From positions 1 to 64,000 of the forward strand of contig NZ_FNJM01000003.1 of assembly GCF_900104115.1 (NCBI RefSeq): a DNA stretch of 64,000 bases, given 5' to 3'. Numbering within the stretch: the first letter of the stretch is position 1; each line of letters begins with the position of its first letter. A program made the position numbers and the translations under genes. Positions 26,488-35,475 of this stretch are shown here, one piece after another. Origin of the DNA: Clostridium gasigenes (lineage in GTDB: Bacteria; Bacillota; Clostridia; Clostridiales; Clostridiaceae). The notes beneath the pieces are model-generated. The model had not been told where the DNA came from, searched no databases, and saw nothing but the letters and a program-made list of their open reading frames with translations.

Positions 26488-26857
26488 ATGAAAAAAATAG
26501 GCCTTAATTTTCTAACACTTTGTTTATACTGTTTTCCGTTTGTATACTTCTCTATATATACAGATTTTACCAACGGTTCAATGATTGGTTATTTAATAAT
26601 AATAATAATAACTTCAATTATAGCCTTTGAAGTTAAATGTTTTAATAATGTATTTGTTCTTAATAATAGGAAATATACTATCTGCAATTATTTCATATTT
26701 CTTTATTTGCAATATAATTAATGAACAATGGAACACTTATTTTAAACCACTAATGCCATATCAATTACTAATATTGGTTAGTTTGTTAAATTTAATCCCC
26801 CAACTATTTGCAATAAAGTTGGCAGGTAAATATAAAGAAAGAAAAAATATTAAATAG
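26488..26857 (+). pseudogene. frameshifted four-helix membrane protein gene
   Basis: Two overlapping frames look like one broken gene. The first (26488-26721) starts MKKIGLNFLTLCLYCFPF and gives two hydrophobic segments, then turns into poor sequence with an early stop. The second (open from about 26624 to 26857) carries two further helices (VLIMYLFLIIGNILSAIISY, LLILVSLLNLIPQLFAIKLA) and a basic end, AGKYKERKNIK. A one-base shift between about 26624 and 26660 would join them into a protein of about 120 residues. An AAT triplet run lies just before. A sequencing error would look the same. Confidence 0.6.
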
Positions 26858-26884
26858 ACCTTAACAATTTCTCATAATTATTTT

Positions 26885-27583
26885 CTATAAAAGTCGTCCT
26901 ATTAATGCTAATGCTATAAGATGTGCTGGATAGAATATATAAAACATCCATTTGGTAATTGTATTTTTCAAGCCTAATTTACCGTTATACATAAGTATTA
27001 ATGGTAATGCAAACACCATCATCCATTGATAATCAGATAGGAACAGTTGCTGATAAGCATCTGGTATTCCTATACATGTGAATACTGGCATTAAACTAAA
27101 TAAACAATAAACTATTGCCATTATTATTTTTTTATCTCTAAAGAAATAGAATATAAGTGTCATACCTAAGCCAAACATAGACGCTTCTGTAAACATATAT
27201 GCCGCACCTATTGCAACTACAGCTAAGGTTGCAAGTATGTATATATATGATTTTTTAGATTTTTTAGCATAATCTATAACCATTAACATAATTACTGACA
27301 AAGTAAGTGATAAGAATATATTATTGTGAATTCCTATAATCTTATCTATCCCTATCATAACAACTCCAAAGCTAGCTAATCTTGATAAATATTTCACTTT
27401 ACTTTTAGTATGGAAAAATCCTTCTACTATTAAATAGAAAAATATAGGTGCTGCAATTTTTCCTAAATATCCAAACCAAATAGGTACATCTATGCCTGAT
27501 TGCCCTATATATGTGTAAACATGATCTAATAACATAGTTATCATAGCTATTATTTTTAACGTAAATGAATTTAATTTTTTCAT
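26885..27583 (-). CDS. TraX family protein
   Basis: A 232-residue integral membrane protein with about eight hydrophobic segments. The start LNSFTLKIIAMITMLLDHV and the following LGKIAAPIFFYLIVEGFFHT are the TraX signature; the C-terminal MFYIFYPAHLIALALIG is also typical. TraX acetylates F pilin in E. coli, but chromosomal Firmicute TraX proteins belong to an acyltransferase-like family of unknown substrate. ATG is preceded by AGGAGAAG. It is convergent with the frameshifted gene before it. Confidence 0.85.
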   Translation of the reverse strand: MKKLNSFTLKIIAMITMLLDHVYTYIGQSGIDVPIWFGYLGKIAAPIFFYLIVEGFFHTKSKVKYLSRLASFGVVMIGIDKIIGIHNNIFLSLTLSVIMLMVIDYAKKSKKSYIYILATLAVVAIGAAYMFTEASMFGLGMTLIFYFFRDKKIIMAIVYCLFSLMPVFTCIGIPDAYQQLFLSDYQWMMVFALPLILMYNGKLGLKNTITKWMFYIFYPAHLIALALIGRLL

Positions 27584-27824
27584 TTTTTAACTTCTCCTCT
27601 ATTAACATATTGATCATTTGGAATTTTATTATTCCTATAACCTTATTACAATGCTAATTTTATTCTATTACATTAAAAACACATATCTATTTACCTTTCA
27701 GTTAGATTACATTTTTGTAATAATACCATAATTTTTTTTTATTCTAACCTGATTCTTTATTGAATTTTATCAAATATCTTTAAGTTATCATAAAATAAAT
27801 AATATTCCTGATTCAACTTTAGTT

Positions 27825-28754
27825 CTATTTATTATCTTTAACTCTATAAACAAGGAATATCCCAATACATACTAGTATTAATGCTATTAAAATCTTAATA
27901 TCAAATATATTTTCTCCTAAAATTATTGCTGATAGTAATGTTCCAAAGATTGGTATTGAGAAATTAAATATTGTTATTATCCCTACTTTATTATATTTAA
28001 GCAGTTGTGCCCAAATTACAAAAGCAACTGATGATAAAAGTGCCATGTAAATTAATAAAATTGATGATGTTAATGTGAACCCTACTAGTTGTCCACCTAA
28101 GACAAATCCTAAAATAGTTAAAACAGATCCACCAATAGTTAATTGGTATCCTGTCGCTATTGATGGATCTATCCTTTGAGTAATTCCTTTACCGTATATA
28201 GCAGAACTTGAAAGTAGGAATGCTGCAATCATTATAAATCCTTCTCCCTGAAAGCTAAAAGAACTATCTAGCAATGATTGTCCATTAAAATTAACAATTA
28301 TAACTCCAAGAAATCCTATAATGCATCCTAATATTTTATTGAAATTAAGTTTATCATTCTTATAAAGAAAATGGGCTATTATTATACTAAAAAATGTTGA
28401 TGTTCCATTTATTATTGATCCTCTTACTCCTGTTGTGTACGATAAACCAATATAGAAAAATATATATTGAAGAGTAGTTTGCCCAAGTCCTAATATGGTT
28501 ACTTGCAAAGCTTGCTTTTTAGATAACTCGAATATTTTTTTCTTTCCAACTACCTGAACTATTAATACAAAAATCCCCGCAATTAGAAATCTATATCCTG
28601 CAAATATTAATTTTGTTGCGATATCATCTGAAGGTATATTAAATAATGAATATCCAACCTTTATTGAAGGATACGCACTCCCCCATAAAGCACAGCATAA
28701 TATTGCTAATAACATAATGTTTTTTCTATTAGTATAAAATTTTTCTCTATCCAT
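27825..28754 (-). CDS. DMT-superfamily (EamA) transporter
   Basis: A 309-residue permease with ten predicted helices arranged as two EamA repeats (about residues 12-145 and 160-302). ALWGSAYPSIKVGY near the start and the repeat of ALLSSVAFVIWAQLLKY with SIPIFGTLLSAIILGE in the second half are characteristic. Such proteins export metabolites or amino acids; the substrate cannot be inferred. ATG at 28754 follows AGGAG by eight bases. It is a single gene, separated from the cyclase gene by a strong hairpin. Confidence 0.88.
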   Translation of the reverse strand: MDREKFYTNRKNIMLLAILCCALWGSAYPSIKVGYSLFNIPSDDIATKLIFAGYRFLIAGIFVLIVQVVGKKKIFELSKKQALQVTILGLGQTTLQYIFFYIGLSYTTGVRGSIINGTSTFFSIIIAHFLYKNDKLNFNKILGCIIGFLGVIIVNFNGQSLLDSSFSFQGEGFIMIAAFLLSSSAIYGKGITQRIDPSIATGYQLTIGGSVLTILGFVLGGQLVGFTLTSSILLIYMALLSSVAFVIWAQLLKYNKVGIITIFNFSIPIFGTLLSAIILGENIFDIKILIALILVCIGIFLVYRVKDNK

Positions 28755-28843
28755 ATCACTTTCTCCTATTAGTTATTTTTTAATTAAGTTTACAAAATCC
28801 TAATCAAATTTATCAAATGAAATAATATTATGTTTAAATTAAA

Positions 28844-28888
28844 AACAACAAGCCAATGTAGGATGTATATTGGCTTGTTGTTTTTTTT
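28844..28888. terminator. terminator hairpin between cyclase and DMT genes
   Basis: AACAACAAGCCAAT and ATTGGCTTGTTGTT pair perfectly over 14 bases around an 11-base loop. T-runs occur on both strands, so it may work both ways; the genes on each side are on the minus strand. Confidence 0.8.
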
Positions 28889-28902
28889 AATATGAACAAA
28901 AG

Positions 28903-29529
28903 TTATATAAATCCAAATGTTCTTACTGGTACCCCATCACTATTTTTTATTTTTAATGGCGCTACAATAAGCTTAAACAGTCCATTAATTATTTTTTCTA
29001 AATTTAAGTTTTCTATTATTAAAATTTCTTTTTCTAAAAATATTTTATGAAGAGTCATTTCATCTTCTGATTTCCCAATAGAAATACAATCTACCCCAAC
29101 CCCTTTTAGGTTAAAGCTTGATAAATATTCTGCTGCCTCAATTGTTAATGTGGGATAATTAGTTAGGTATTTTTCACTGCACCAATATTTTTGCCATCCC
29201 GTCTTTATTAATACAAACTCTGCTTTTTTTATTTCTTCAATGTGTATAAGCAGGTCTTTTTTAGTTATTTCTTTTTCATTTATATTACTAAAATCTAAGA
29301 TAACTGCTGGTCCCATTAAATCTTCTAATTTATATTCATCAATATATTTACCTTCTTTAAGCATATGTCTTTGTGAATCTATATGTGTTCCTGTATGGGT
29401 AAAAATATTTATACTTCTTTCTTCATAATGATCTTTATCTATAGTAGATATTTGCTCTATTTTAGGTTTTGTATCCTCTGTATATGAAGTTATTCCATTA
29501 TCTATAGTGTGTGTAAAATCAATAACCAT
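28903..29529 (-). CDS. cyclase family protein (kynurenine formamidase-like)
   Basis: A 208-residue metal-dependent hydrolase of the KynB/cyclase fold. The metal-binding motif HTGTHIDSQRHML is intact, preceded by DFTHTIDNGITSYTED and followed by VLIKTGWQKYW and GVDCISIG. The family includes kynurenine formamidase and isatin hydrolase; no tryptophan catabolic gene is near, so the substrate stays open. ATG at 29529 lies five bases after AAAGGTGG; GTG at 29538 is part of that site. It starts 21 bases after a lipoprotein gene and is probably cotranscribed with it. Confidence 0.85.
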   Translation of the reverse strand: MVIDFTHTIDNGITSYTEDTKPKIEQISTIDKDHYEERSINIFTHTGTHIDSQRHMLKEGKYIDEYKLEDLMGPAVILDFSNINEKEITKKDLLIHIEEIKKAEFVLIKTGWQKYWCSEKYLTNYPTLTIEAAEYLSSFNLKGVGVDCISIGKSEDEMTLHKIFLEKEILIIENLNLEKIINGLFKLIVAPLKIKNSDGVPVRTFGFI

Positions 29530-29550
29530 AAAATCCACCTTTTTTATCTT

Positions 29551-30306
29551 TTATTTTTTAGTAACTGATGTTACTGTTGATTTTTCTACAGATACTCCAT
29601 CTAATAAAACATCATATTTAACACAACCTAAACCTTCTGAATAATAATATACTTTTACTGTTTTTTTACCATTACTCTTTACCTGTTCCCATGTTTTTAT
29701 ATAAGCACCTTTTAATGTTTCCTTATCTAATTTTAAATTTTCCCCTACTTCAACAATTTCTTTATTATCCCATTTAGTTCCAACTTTTAATGGCTCATTT
29801 AAAATCAATAATTCCTGTGATTTATCATTTTTACTTAAATAATTTATTTTTCCTATATCTTTCATTTCTTTATCTGTTAAATCACCTGTGAAAACCTTAT
29901 TTAGACCTCCATTTTTTATACTATAAACATTTATAACAGGTCCTTTCCCAGTTGTCCCAACTACTTGATATGATGTGCCATCACCTTTTATAAAGTTATC
30001 ATTTGATATAACATCACTGCCTTCACACTTAACTTCATAATTCCCATTTGGTACAAACATCCCTATATTTAAAGTTTTATTACTAACCTTAGTACTATCC
30101 GCTACAGGTTTATTATCATCTGCATTTTTCTTTTCCTCTTTGGCAGTGCCTTTATTAGTGTCTTTATCATTCTCGTCTATCTTATCTGTCTTCTCATTTT
30201 TCTTTTCAATATTATTAACAAAGTCATTAATAGTAGAACACCCCATTAGCCCTACAGTCATTGAAGATGCTAACATTACTGCGAATATTGTTTTTTTCAC
30301 ATTCAT
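29551..30306 (-). CDS. predicted lipoprotein
   Basis: A 251-residue exported protein. The N-terminus MNVKKTIFAVMLASSMTVG has two lysines and a hydrophobic core followed by the lipobox LMGC (Cys about 22), so it should be cleaved and anchored by signal peptidase II. Residues 30-75 are a Lys/Asp/Glu-rich linker. The rest is a β-rich domain with NGNYEVKCEGSDVISN and a C-terminal YYYSEGLGCVKYDVLLDG. I do not recognise the family. It is likely cotranscribed with the cyclase gene downstream. Confidence 0.7.
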   Translation of the reverse strand: MNVKKTIFAVMLASSMTVGLMGCSTINDFVNNIEKKNEKTDKIDENDKDTNKGTAKEEKKNADDNKPVADSTKVSNKTLNIGMFVPNGNYEVKCEGSDVISNDNFIKGDGTSYQVVGTTGKGPVINVYSIKNGGLNKVFTGDLTDKEMKDIGKINYLSKNDKSQELLILNEPLKVGTKWDNKEIVEVGENLKLDKETLKGAYIKTWEQVKSNGKKTVKVYYYSEGLGCVKYDVLLDGVSVEKSTVTSVTKK

Positions 30307-30394
30307 TTATACCCCACCCCTTCTTATTAAGCACTTTCAAAAATAACAAACCATTTTTAAGCACCTTAATATAATTTATGAATATATCATGTAA

Positions 30395-31150
30395 TTACAT
30401 TCCTTTTTCAGTAATTATTTTATTGAATTTTTTTTCTGAAAGAATTTCATGTGTTACAAATTCTCCATTATAGAACAAGCTATAAGAAGTAAAAGGTGCA
30501 GGAGCATTTTGTGCCTGGCCTGTGGTCTCAAACCTAATGGCTCTAAAAGGAATCCCTTTAGATTTTGCTATTTTATCAATAAGAGGAACATATTTGGCAG
30601 TAAAGGGACATTGATATGCATAATATAGAACAAAGCCCATCTCACTAATTTTAAGCGTTTTTACAGTTTCCTTAAAGTATGGCTTTTTTGCATTTTTATC
30701 AAAAGATAAGCACATTAACTCATAGTATGGACCTACAGTATCAACTACTTCAAAGTTTTTATATTTCAAATACTTCGAGTCCGATAAATAAGGCATTTTC
30801 TTTTTTGATGATAACATCACAAGTCCTACTTTGCCCTTTTCTTTGCTGTCTTTCACACATTCCTCTAAAAACATATTAGAATATCCCATGCCTTTAAACT
30901 GTCCTGAAATCCATAAGCAGTTAATAAACATATATCCATCAGCCTCAATTGGGTACCATGCTTTTTCCGCAGGTATGTACTCTATAAAACATTTCCCACG
31001 AACATCTCCTTTTTTAAAAACAAGACCATCATCAAAACGTTCTGCTAACCAGGATTTTTTTGCATTCACTTGGCAATCACTATTATTAGAAATAGCACAG
31101 CAAATATGTTCTTGCTCCAAATTTTCCTTTGTAACTGTTATAATATTCAT
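30395..31150 (-). CDS. GNAT acetyltransferase with C-terminal YoaP-like domain
   Basis: A 251-residue two-domain protein. The first 150 residues form a GNAT fold (FINCLWISGQFKGMGYSNMFLEECVKD as the acetyl-CoA motif). The last 80 residues are the YoaP-like domain (FVLYYAYQCPFTAKYVPLI, then TSYSLFYNGEFVTHEILSEKKF), with a thioredoxin-like placement of the Cys in QCPFTAKY. The same order occurs in B. subtilis YoaP, whose role is not established. ATG follows GGGGGGAG. It lies as a single gene before a small inverted-repeat element. Confidence 0.8.
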   Translation of the reverse strand: MNIITVTKENLEQEHICCAISNNSDCQVNAKKSWLAERFDDGLVFKKGDVRGKCFIEYIPAEKAWYPIEADGYMFINCLWISGQFKGMGYSNMFLEECVKDSKEKGKVGLVMLSSKKKMPYLSDSKYLKYKNFEVVDTVGPYYELMCLSFDKNAKKPYFKETVKTLKISEMGFVLYYAYQCPFTAKYVPLIDKIAKSKGIPFRAIRFETTGQAQNAPAPFTSYSLFYNGEFVTHEILSEKKFNKIITEKGM

Positions 31151-31242
31151 TTTTCTCCCCCCAATGTTATATAAATAGTCTTTGCTTAGTAATAATTTTT
31201 TTTAATTTTAGGATTAATATTACCTGTTTACTAGTTTCTTAT

Positions 31243-31294
31243 TTATTAGCGATAAATGTTGTTATTTTATAATACCAACATTTATCGCTAATAA
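31243..31294. repeat. short inverted repeat, solo copy of MITE-like ends
   Basis: TTATTAGCGATAAATGTTG (31243-31261) and its exact inverse (31276-31294) are separated by 14 bases. The same 19-base ends, and bases outside them, recur around a ~240-base element at 53039-53276. It sits between the YoaP-like gene and the end of the Mg2+ ATPase gene. Confidence 0.7.
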
Positions 31295-31345
31295 CTAGGA
31301 TTAACTCTAAACACTTATATTATCTCACTTAATAATTTTATTTAT

Positions 31346-34057
31346 CTATAATAAATCTCCATACTTTTCCACATATTTGTTCTTAACAACCGTAACTAAA
31401 ATCATATAGGCAAATATAGTAGCAAATAACATTAAGAAATATATCCCTGGCATAGGGTACATTCCTAAAGTTTTCCCAAAAGCTGTGTATGGAATAATTG
31501 TACCTATTAGAATTGAAATACTTGTTAATACTATTACTGGCATTGATGCTCTGCTTTGTATAAATGGCTTTTTGGTACTTCTAATCATATGAATAACTAA
31601 TGTTTGTGTCCATAATGATTCAACAAACCATCCTGCGTTAAATACCATCATAAATAATGTTTTATCAACATTTACATTTCCATAGCTACCACCACAAACT
31701 ATTGGGCAAATAACAAAGAACATTAATATATATGTAGTAATATCGAAAACTGAACTAGTTGGTCCTATCCATAACATAAAGCTCCCTATTGATGATGAAT
31801 CCCACTTTCTAGGGACTTTAAGAAATTCTTCATCTACATTACCCCAAGGAATTGATATGCAAGATATATCATAAATAAGATTTAATACTAATAATTGTAC
31901 AGGTATCATAGGTAAAAACGGAAGTACTGCACTTGCAACTAAAACGCTAAACATATTTCCAAAATTAGAACTTGCTGTCATTTTAATATATTTAATAATA
32001 TTAGCAAAGGTCTTACGACCTTCAACAATTCCTTTTTCAAGAACCATTAAATCTTTTTCTAACAATATAATATCTGCAGATTCTTTTGCAATATCTACGG
32101 CTGTATCAACTGAAATTCCAACATCGGCTTTTTTCATTGCTGGGGCGTCATTTATTCCGTCTCCCATAAAGCCAACAACATGTCCATTATCTCTTAACAT
32201 TGATACTACTCTTGCTTTTTGTTCAGGTGATAATTTTGCAAATATATTTATTTTTTCTACTTCAACTTTTAGTTCTTGATCTGTTAACAACTCAACTTTA
32301 GAACCTAAAAGTATGCTTTGAGGACGGATTCCAACACTTTCGCATACATATTTTGTTACTTTTTCATTATCTCCTGTGAGTACTTTTACACTTACACCAT
32401 ATTCCTTCAACGCTGCTATTGCTTCTTTTGCTGAAGATTTTGGTGGATCTAAGAACCCGATATATCCCATAAGCACCATATTGCATTCATCCTTAACAGA
32501 AAACACTTCTTGTGTTGATATTTTGTTTTTTCGTGCCACTGCTATAACTCTCATTCCACTTTCATTTAATTCATCTACAGTTTTAAGAATTTCTTTTTTA
32601 ACCTCTTTAGTTAGCAATTTAACTTCACCTTTGTATTCTGCAAAGCTACAAATATCAAGCATCTCTTCAACTGCACCCTTTGTAATTAACTGTGTTTTAC
32701 TATTTTTATCATTTAAAACCACTGACATTCTACGACGAGTAAAATCAAATGGTATTTCATCTATTTTTTCATATATTTTATGATAGTCTTTAAATCCTTC
32801 TTTTTCACCATGCTCTAAAATAGCAACATCAAGTAAATTATTAAGTCCAGTTTGAAAATAGCTTACTAAATATCCCTGTTTTAATACTTTAATATCTTCA
32901 TTTCCATGTATATCTAAATGACGTTCCAAAACAATTTTATCCTCTGTAAGAGTACCTGTTTTATCGGTACATAAAATATCCATAGCTCCTAAATTTTGTA
33001 TTGAATTTAAATTTTTTACTATTGTTTTGCATTTAGCCATTGCTACAGCGCCTTTAGCAAGGTTTGTAGTAACTATCATCGGCAACATTTCTGGAGTTAG
33101 CCCAACTGCAATTGATATTCCAAATAAAAATGCATTAGCCCAATTTCCCTTTGTAATACCATTAATTACAAACACAATTGGAACCATTATAGCCATAAAC
33201 TTAATTAATAAAAAGCTTACTGAATTAACTCCTTTATCAAAACTTGTTGATTCCCTTTTTTGGGTTACTGCATCTGCTATACTTCCGAGACAAGTATCAT
33301 TTCCGGTTAATAAAACTATAGCTATAGCAGTTCCACTTATTATATTAGTTCCCATATATGCTAAGTTTTCATATTCAAGATAGCTAGATTTATATGATTT
33401 AATTTCATTATATTTTTGGTTTGCAAATTTTTCAACTGCTTCAGATTCTCCTGTCATAGCTGATTGGCTTACAAACAAATCCTTTGCAAATATAATTCTA
33501 GCATCTGCTGGTATCATATCTCCTGCATTTAATTTTATAATATCTCCTGGCACAATATCTTCAATTGCTATTTCTATATCAATGTTATTACGTGCTACGG
33601 TTGCTGTTGTTTTTATCATAGCCTTAAGCTTTTTACCTGCATTATTTGATTTTCCCTCTTGTATAAATCTCAATGCTCCACTGATTGTAACCATAATAGC
33701 TATTATAATTACTGTTGTTAAATTTTTATCCTCTGGTAATGACATTACATAATCAGTTATGAAAGATACTAGTGATAATAGAAAAAGTACTACTGTAAAT
33801 GGATTTATAAAAGCATCTATTGCTCTTTTATACCAAGAATTTTCATTACCATAACTTATTTCATTATTTCCATATTCATCAAGCTTGATCTCTACTTCAT
33901 TATAAGTTAATCCTTCATCTCTTGATTTTAAGTTTTTAAACAAATCATTTTTGTTTATTGTTGCATACTCTATTAATTTAGCTTCTAGTTTCTTTCTCTT
34001 AATTTCCTTTTCTTGTATTGAGTTAATATTCTTATTTTTTTTTAATAATAATTTCAT
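31346..34057 (-). CDS. mgtA: magnesium-translocating P-type ATPase
   Basis: A 903-residue P3B-type ATPase that imports Mg2+ through the membrane. In order it shows an N-terminal cytosolic part, the TGES actuator motif ([11 protein letters not shown]), the intramembrane PEMLPMIV, the phosphorylated Asp in [29 protein letters not shown] and six C-terminal helices. LPEDKNL and [17 protein letters not shown] are typical of MgtA/MgtB. ATG at 34057 lies seven bases after GAGGAGGG; the frame open to 34102 lacks such a site. It is controlled by an M-box riboswitch, with a small ORF and a second terminator between the riboswitch and the gene. Confidence 0.93.
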   Translation of the reverse strand: MKLLLKKNKNINSIQEKEIKRKKLEAKLIEYATINKNDLFKNLKSRDEGLTYNEVEIKLDEYGNNEISYGNENSWYKRAIDAFINPFTVVLFLLSLVSFITDYVMSLPEDKNLTTVIIIAIMVTISGALRFIQEGKSNNAGKKLKAMIKTTATVARNNIDIEIAIEDIVPGDIIKLNAGDMIPADARIIFAKDLFVSQSAMTGESEAVEKFANQKYNEIKSYKSSYLEYENLAYMGTNIISGTAIAIVLLTGNDTCLGSIADAVTQKRESTSFDKGVNSVSFLLIKFMAIMVPIVFVINGITKGNWANAFLFGISIAVGLTPEMLPMIVTTNLAKGAVAMAKCKTIVKNLNSIQNLGAMDILCTDKTGTLTEDKIVLERHLDIHGNEDIKVLKQGYLVSYFQTGLNNLLDVAILEHGEKEGFKDYHKIYEKIDEIPFDFTRRRMSVVLNDKNSKTQLITKGAVEEMLDICSFAEYKGEVKLLTKEVKKEILKTVDELNESGMRVIAVARKNKISTQEVFSVKDECNMVLMGYIGFLDPPKSSAKEAIAALKEYGVSVKVLTGDNEKVTKYVCESVGIRPQSILLGSKVELLTDQELKVEVEKINIFAKLSPEQKARVVSMLRDNGHVVGFMGDGINDAPAMKKADVGISVDTAVDIAKESADIILLEKDLMVLEKGIVEGRKTFANIIKYIKMTASSNFGNMFSVLVASAVLPFLPMIPVQLLVLNLIYDISCISIPWGNVDEEFLKVPRKWDSSSIGSFMLWIGPTSSVFDITTYILMFFVICPIVCGGSYGNVNVDKTLFMMVFNAGWFVESLWTQTLVIHMIRSTKKPFIQSRASMPVIVLTSISILIGTIIPYTAFGKTLGMYPMPGIYFLMLFATIFAYMILVTVVKNKYVEKYGDLL

Positions 34058-34110
34058 TATTATTCCCTCCTCAAAATTTAATTTTTGAGTATATAGGAAC
34101 AAATGACAAT

Positions 34111-34151
34111 AAAAAAAACCTGTTTACTATAAATTTATATAGCAAACAGGT
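34111..34151 (-). terminator. second terminator in the mgtA leader
   Basis: On the minus strand ACCTGTTTGCTATA and TATAGTAAACAGGT form a 14-base stem (one mismatch) followed by eight T residues. It stands 54 bases before the mgtA start and 35 bases after a small ORF. All mgtA transcripts must pass it. Confidence 0.85.
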
Positions 34152-34185
34152 AGCATAATTGAAAAACTCTTATAGGTATATATTT

Positions 34186-34341
34186 TTAGGCATCGTAAAC
34201 AAGCAAAGTAGTAAGTAATAATTTTAGGAAACTATTATTTTTTCCCATCTCTACTTTTATTGTCTTTGATTTCTTATGAAAATATAACCTTTTTAAGTCA
34301 AATCCATCTGTTCCCATATCACTACTACTTTCTGATTCCAC
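34186..34341 (-). CDS. 51-codon ORF in the mgtA leader
   Basis: A frame of 51 codons starting with GTG at 34341, seven bases after GAGGTG, and ending TAA at 34186. The product starts MESESSSDMGTDGFDLKRLY, has a basic middle (FHKKSKTIKVEMGKNN) and ends in a short hydrophobic stretch (FLKLLLTTLLVYDA). It lies between the M-box hairpin and the last terminator before mgtA. It could be a small membrane partner of the transporter or a regulatory leader peptide, by analogy with Salmonella mgtL, which it does not resemble in sequence. Confidence 0.6.
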   Translation of the reverse strand: MESESSSDMGTDGFDLKRLYFHKKSKTIKVEMGKNNSFLKLLLTTLLVYDA

Positions 34342-34377
34342 TTGTTTTCACCTCACTTATTTTTTTAAATTAAAAAT

Positions 34378-34590
34378 CCTCATTGGCTAAGCTCAACGAG
34401 GACGAAAAAACAAATTATTAATTGTCTTTATTTAATAATATACCCGTTCAAGCTTTAGCATCTTAGGGCAATATAATTGCATTAAAATACGCCTTGTATT
34501 CGACGTATCCTGCTAACCTACTAATAATGTCTCCATTATTTCGCGGTAGCAACCTGTATCCCTAAGGTAACCTCACCTACCGAAAATTAT
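34378..34590 (-). ncRNA. M-box (ykoK) magnesium riboswitch
   Basis: The minus strand carries the M-box landmarks in order: TAGGTGAGGTTACC, GGATACAGGTTGCTACC, GCGAAATAATGGAGACATTA, a variable stem, TTTAATGCAATTATATTGCC and TGCTAAAGCTTGAACGGGT. They are followed by a hairpin at 34378-34401 (CCTCGTTGAGC / GCCAATGAGG) and TTTTTAATTT as a first terminator. High Mg2+ should favour that terminator and turn off mgtA. Confidence 0.9.
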
Positions 34591-34609
34591 TTAGTTTTAT
34601 CTCTACTAT

Positions 34610-34638
34610 ATTATATGCCTATTCATCCAAATAAGCAA
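34610..34638 (-). promoter_or_regulatory. sigma-A promoter of the M-box/mgtA transcript
   Basis: TTGCTT (34638-34633) and TATAAT (34615-34610) are 17 bases apart on the minus strand, placing the transcript start about 10-15 bases before the first riboswitch bases. Confidence 0.75.
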
Positions 34639-34664
34639 CGGTAAATTTATTCCAATTCTTATCT

Positions 34665-35459
34665 CTACCTTTTATTTTTTGTATTTAAGTAACGTTTTTT
34701 ATATTTAAGTGATGCATATTTCCCTATCTTATTAACTACGTTGTAATTTGTTATACTTCCTACAACACCAATAATAGGAATTCCCTGAATAAACTTCGAT
34801 GTTACCATTACTTCAAATAAATTGTGGGAAGTTTCTTTCATTTCATCATCTAAATTTTCATTAACAATACCATTAAAATCTATATTGCCAGCTAATTCAT
34901 CTACTTTTGTATTATATCTACCTTGTACTTCTTCAGTTGTAACTGCTGCTGAAATAAGATTAAAAATATATATTTTTTCATTATTACTTTCATAATTAAA
35001 ACCATAACTTAAAGAAATCTCATATATGGTTTTTAAAATCACAGAAATAAGCAAGGGTATATCTGGCAGACCAAGTCCTAATAACCCAAGTCCTGCGCCC
35101 TCAATTGTTGCTATTGATTTGTTCACTATCCTACTTTTATTTGGTTTTATATCCATAGTTCTTATACTTTTTTTACTAGTATTTCTATCTATATAATAGT
35201 TATTAACATCATGTTGTATGTTAATTTCTTCTTTGTTATAAGTTTTTTCAATATATTTCGTACCTTTTTCAAATACAACTTGAAATCCTTTATAAAATGC
35301 AATATCCATAGTTTTCTTTAGTTTATCAGGTATTTTCGCTTCAATTTTATTCTTAAACGGAGTTAAATTTTCTTTTATTAGCTTATTTGTCTTCTTATTT
35401 AATATTTTTTGTTCTTTTTTTTCTATTTTAAGCAATTGCTTATTTAGTAACTTTTTCAT
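34665..35459 (-). CDS. EcsC family protein
   Basis: A 264-residue protein. The first 115 residues are Lys/Asn-rich; then comes the EcsC core: SIATIEGAGLGLLGLGLPDI, then LISVILKTIYEISLSYGF, and a C-terminal IQGIPIIGVVGSITNYNVVNKIG. EcsC proteins sit with Ecs ABC transporters in Bacillus, but lone copies like this one are common in clostridia and have no known role. ATG at 35459 follows GGGAG by eight bases; GTG at 35465 is too close to that site. It is 16 bases behind the GH3 gene, so probably cotranscribed. Confidence 0.85.
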   Translation of the reverse strand: MKKLLNKQLLKIEKKEQKILNKKTNKLIKENLTPFKNKIEAKIPDKLKKTMDIAFYKGFQVVFEKGTKYIEKTYNKEEINIQHDVNNYYIDRNTSKKSIRTMDIKPNKSRIVNKSIATIEGAGLGLLGLGLPDIPLLISVILKTIYEISLSYGFNYESNNEKIYIFNLISAAVTTEEVQGRYNTKVDELAGNIDFNGIVNENLDDEMKETSHNLFEVMVTSKFIQGIPIIGVVGSITNYNVVNKIGKYASLKYKKRYLNTKNKR

Positions 35460-35475
35460 ATTCACTTCTCCCTTC

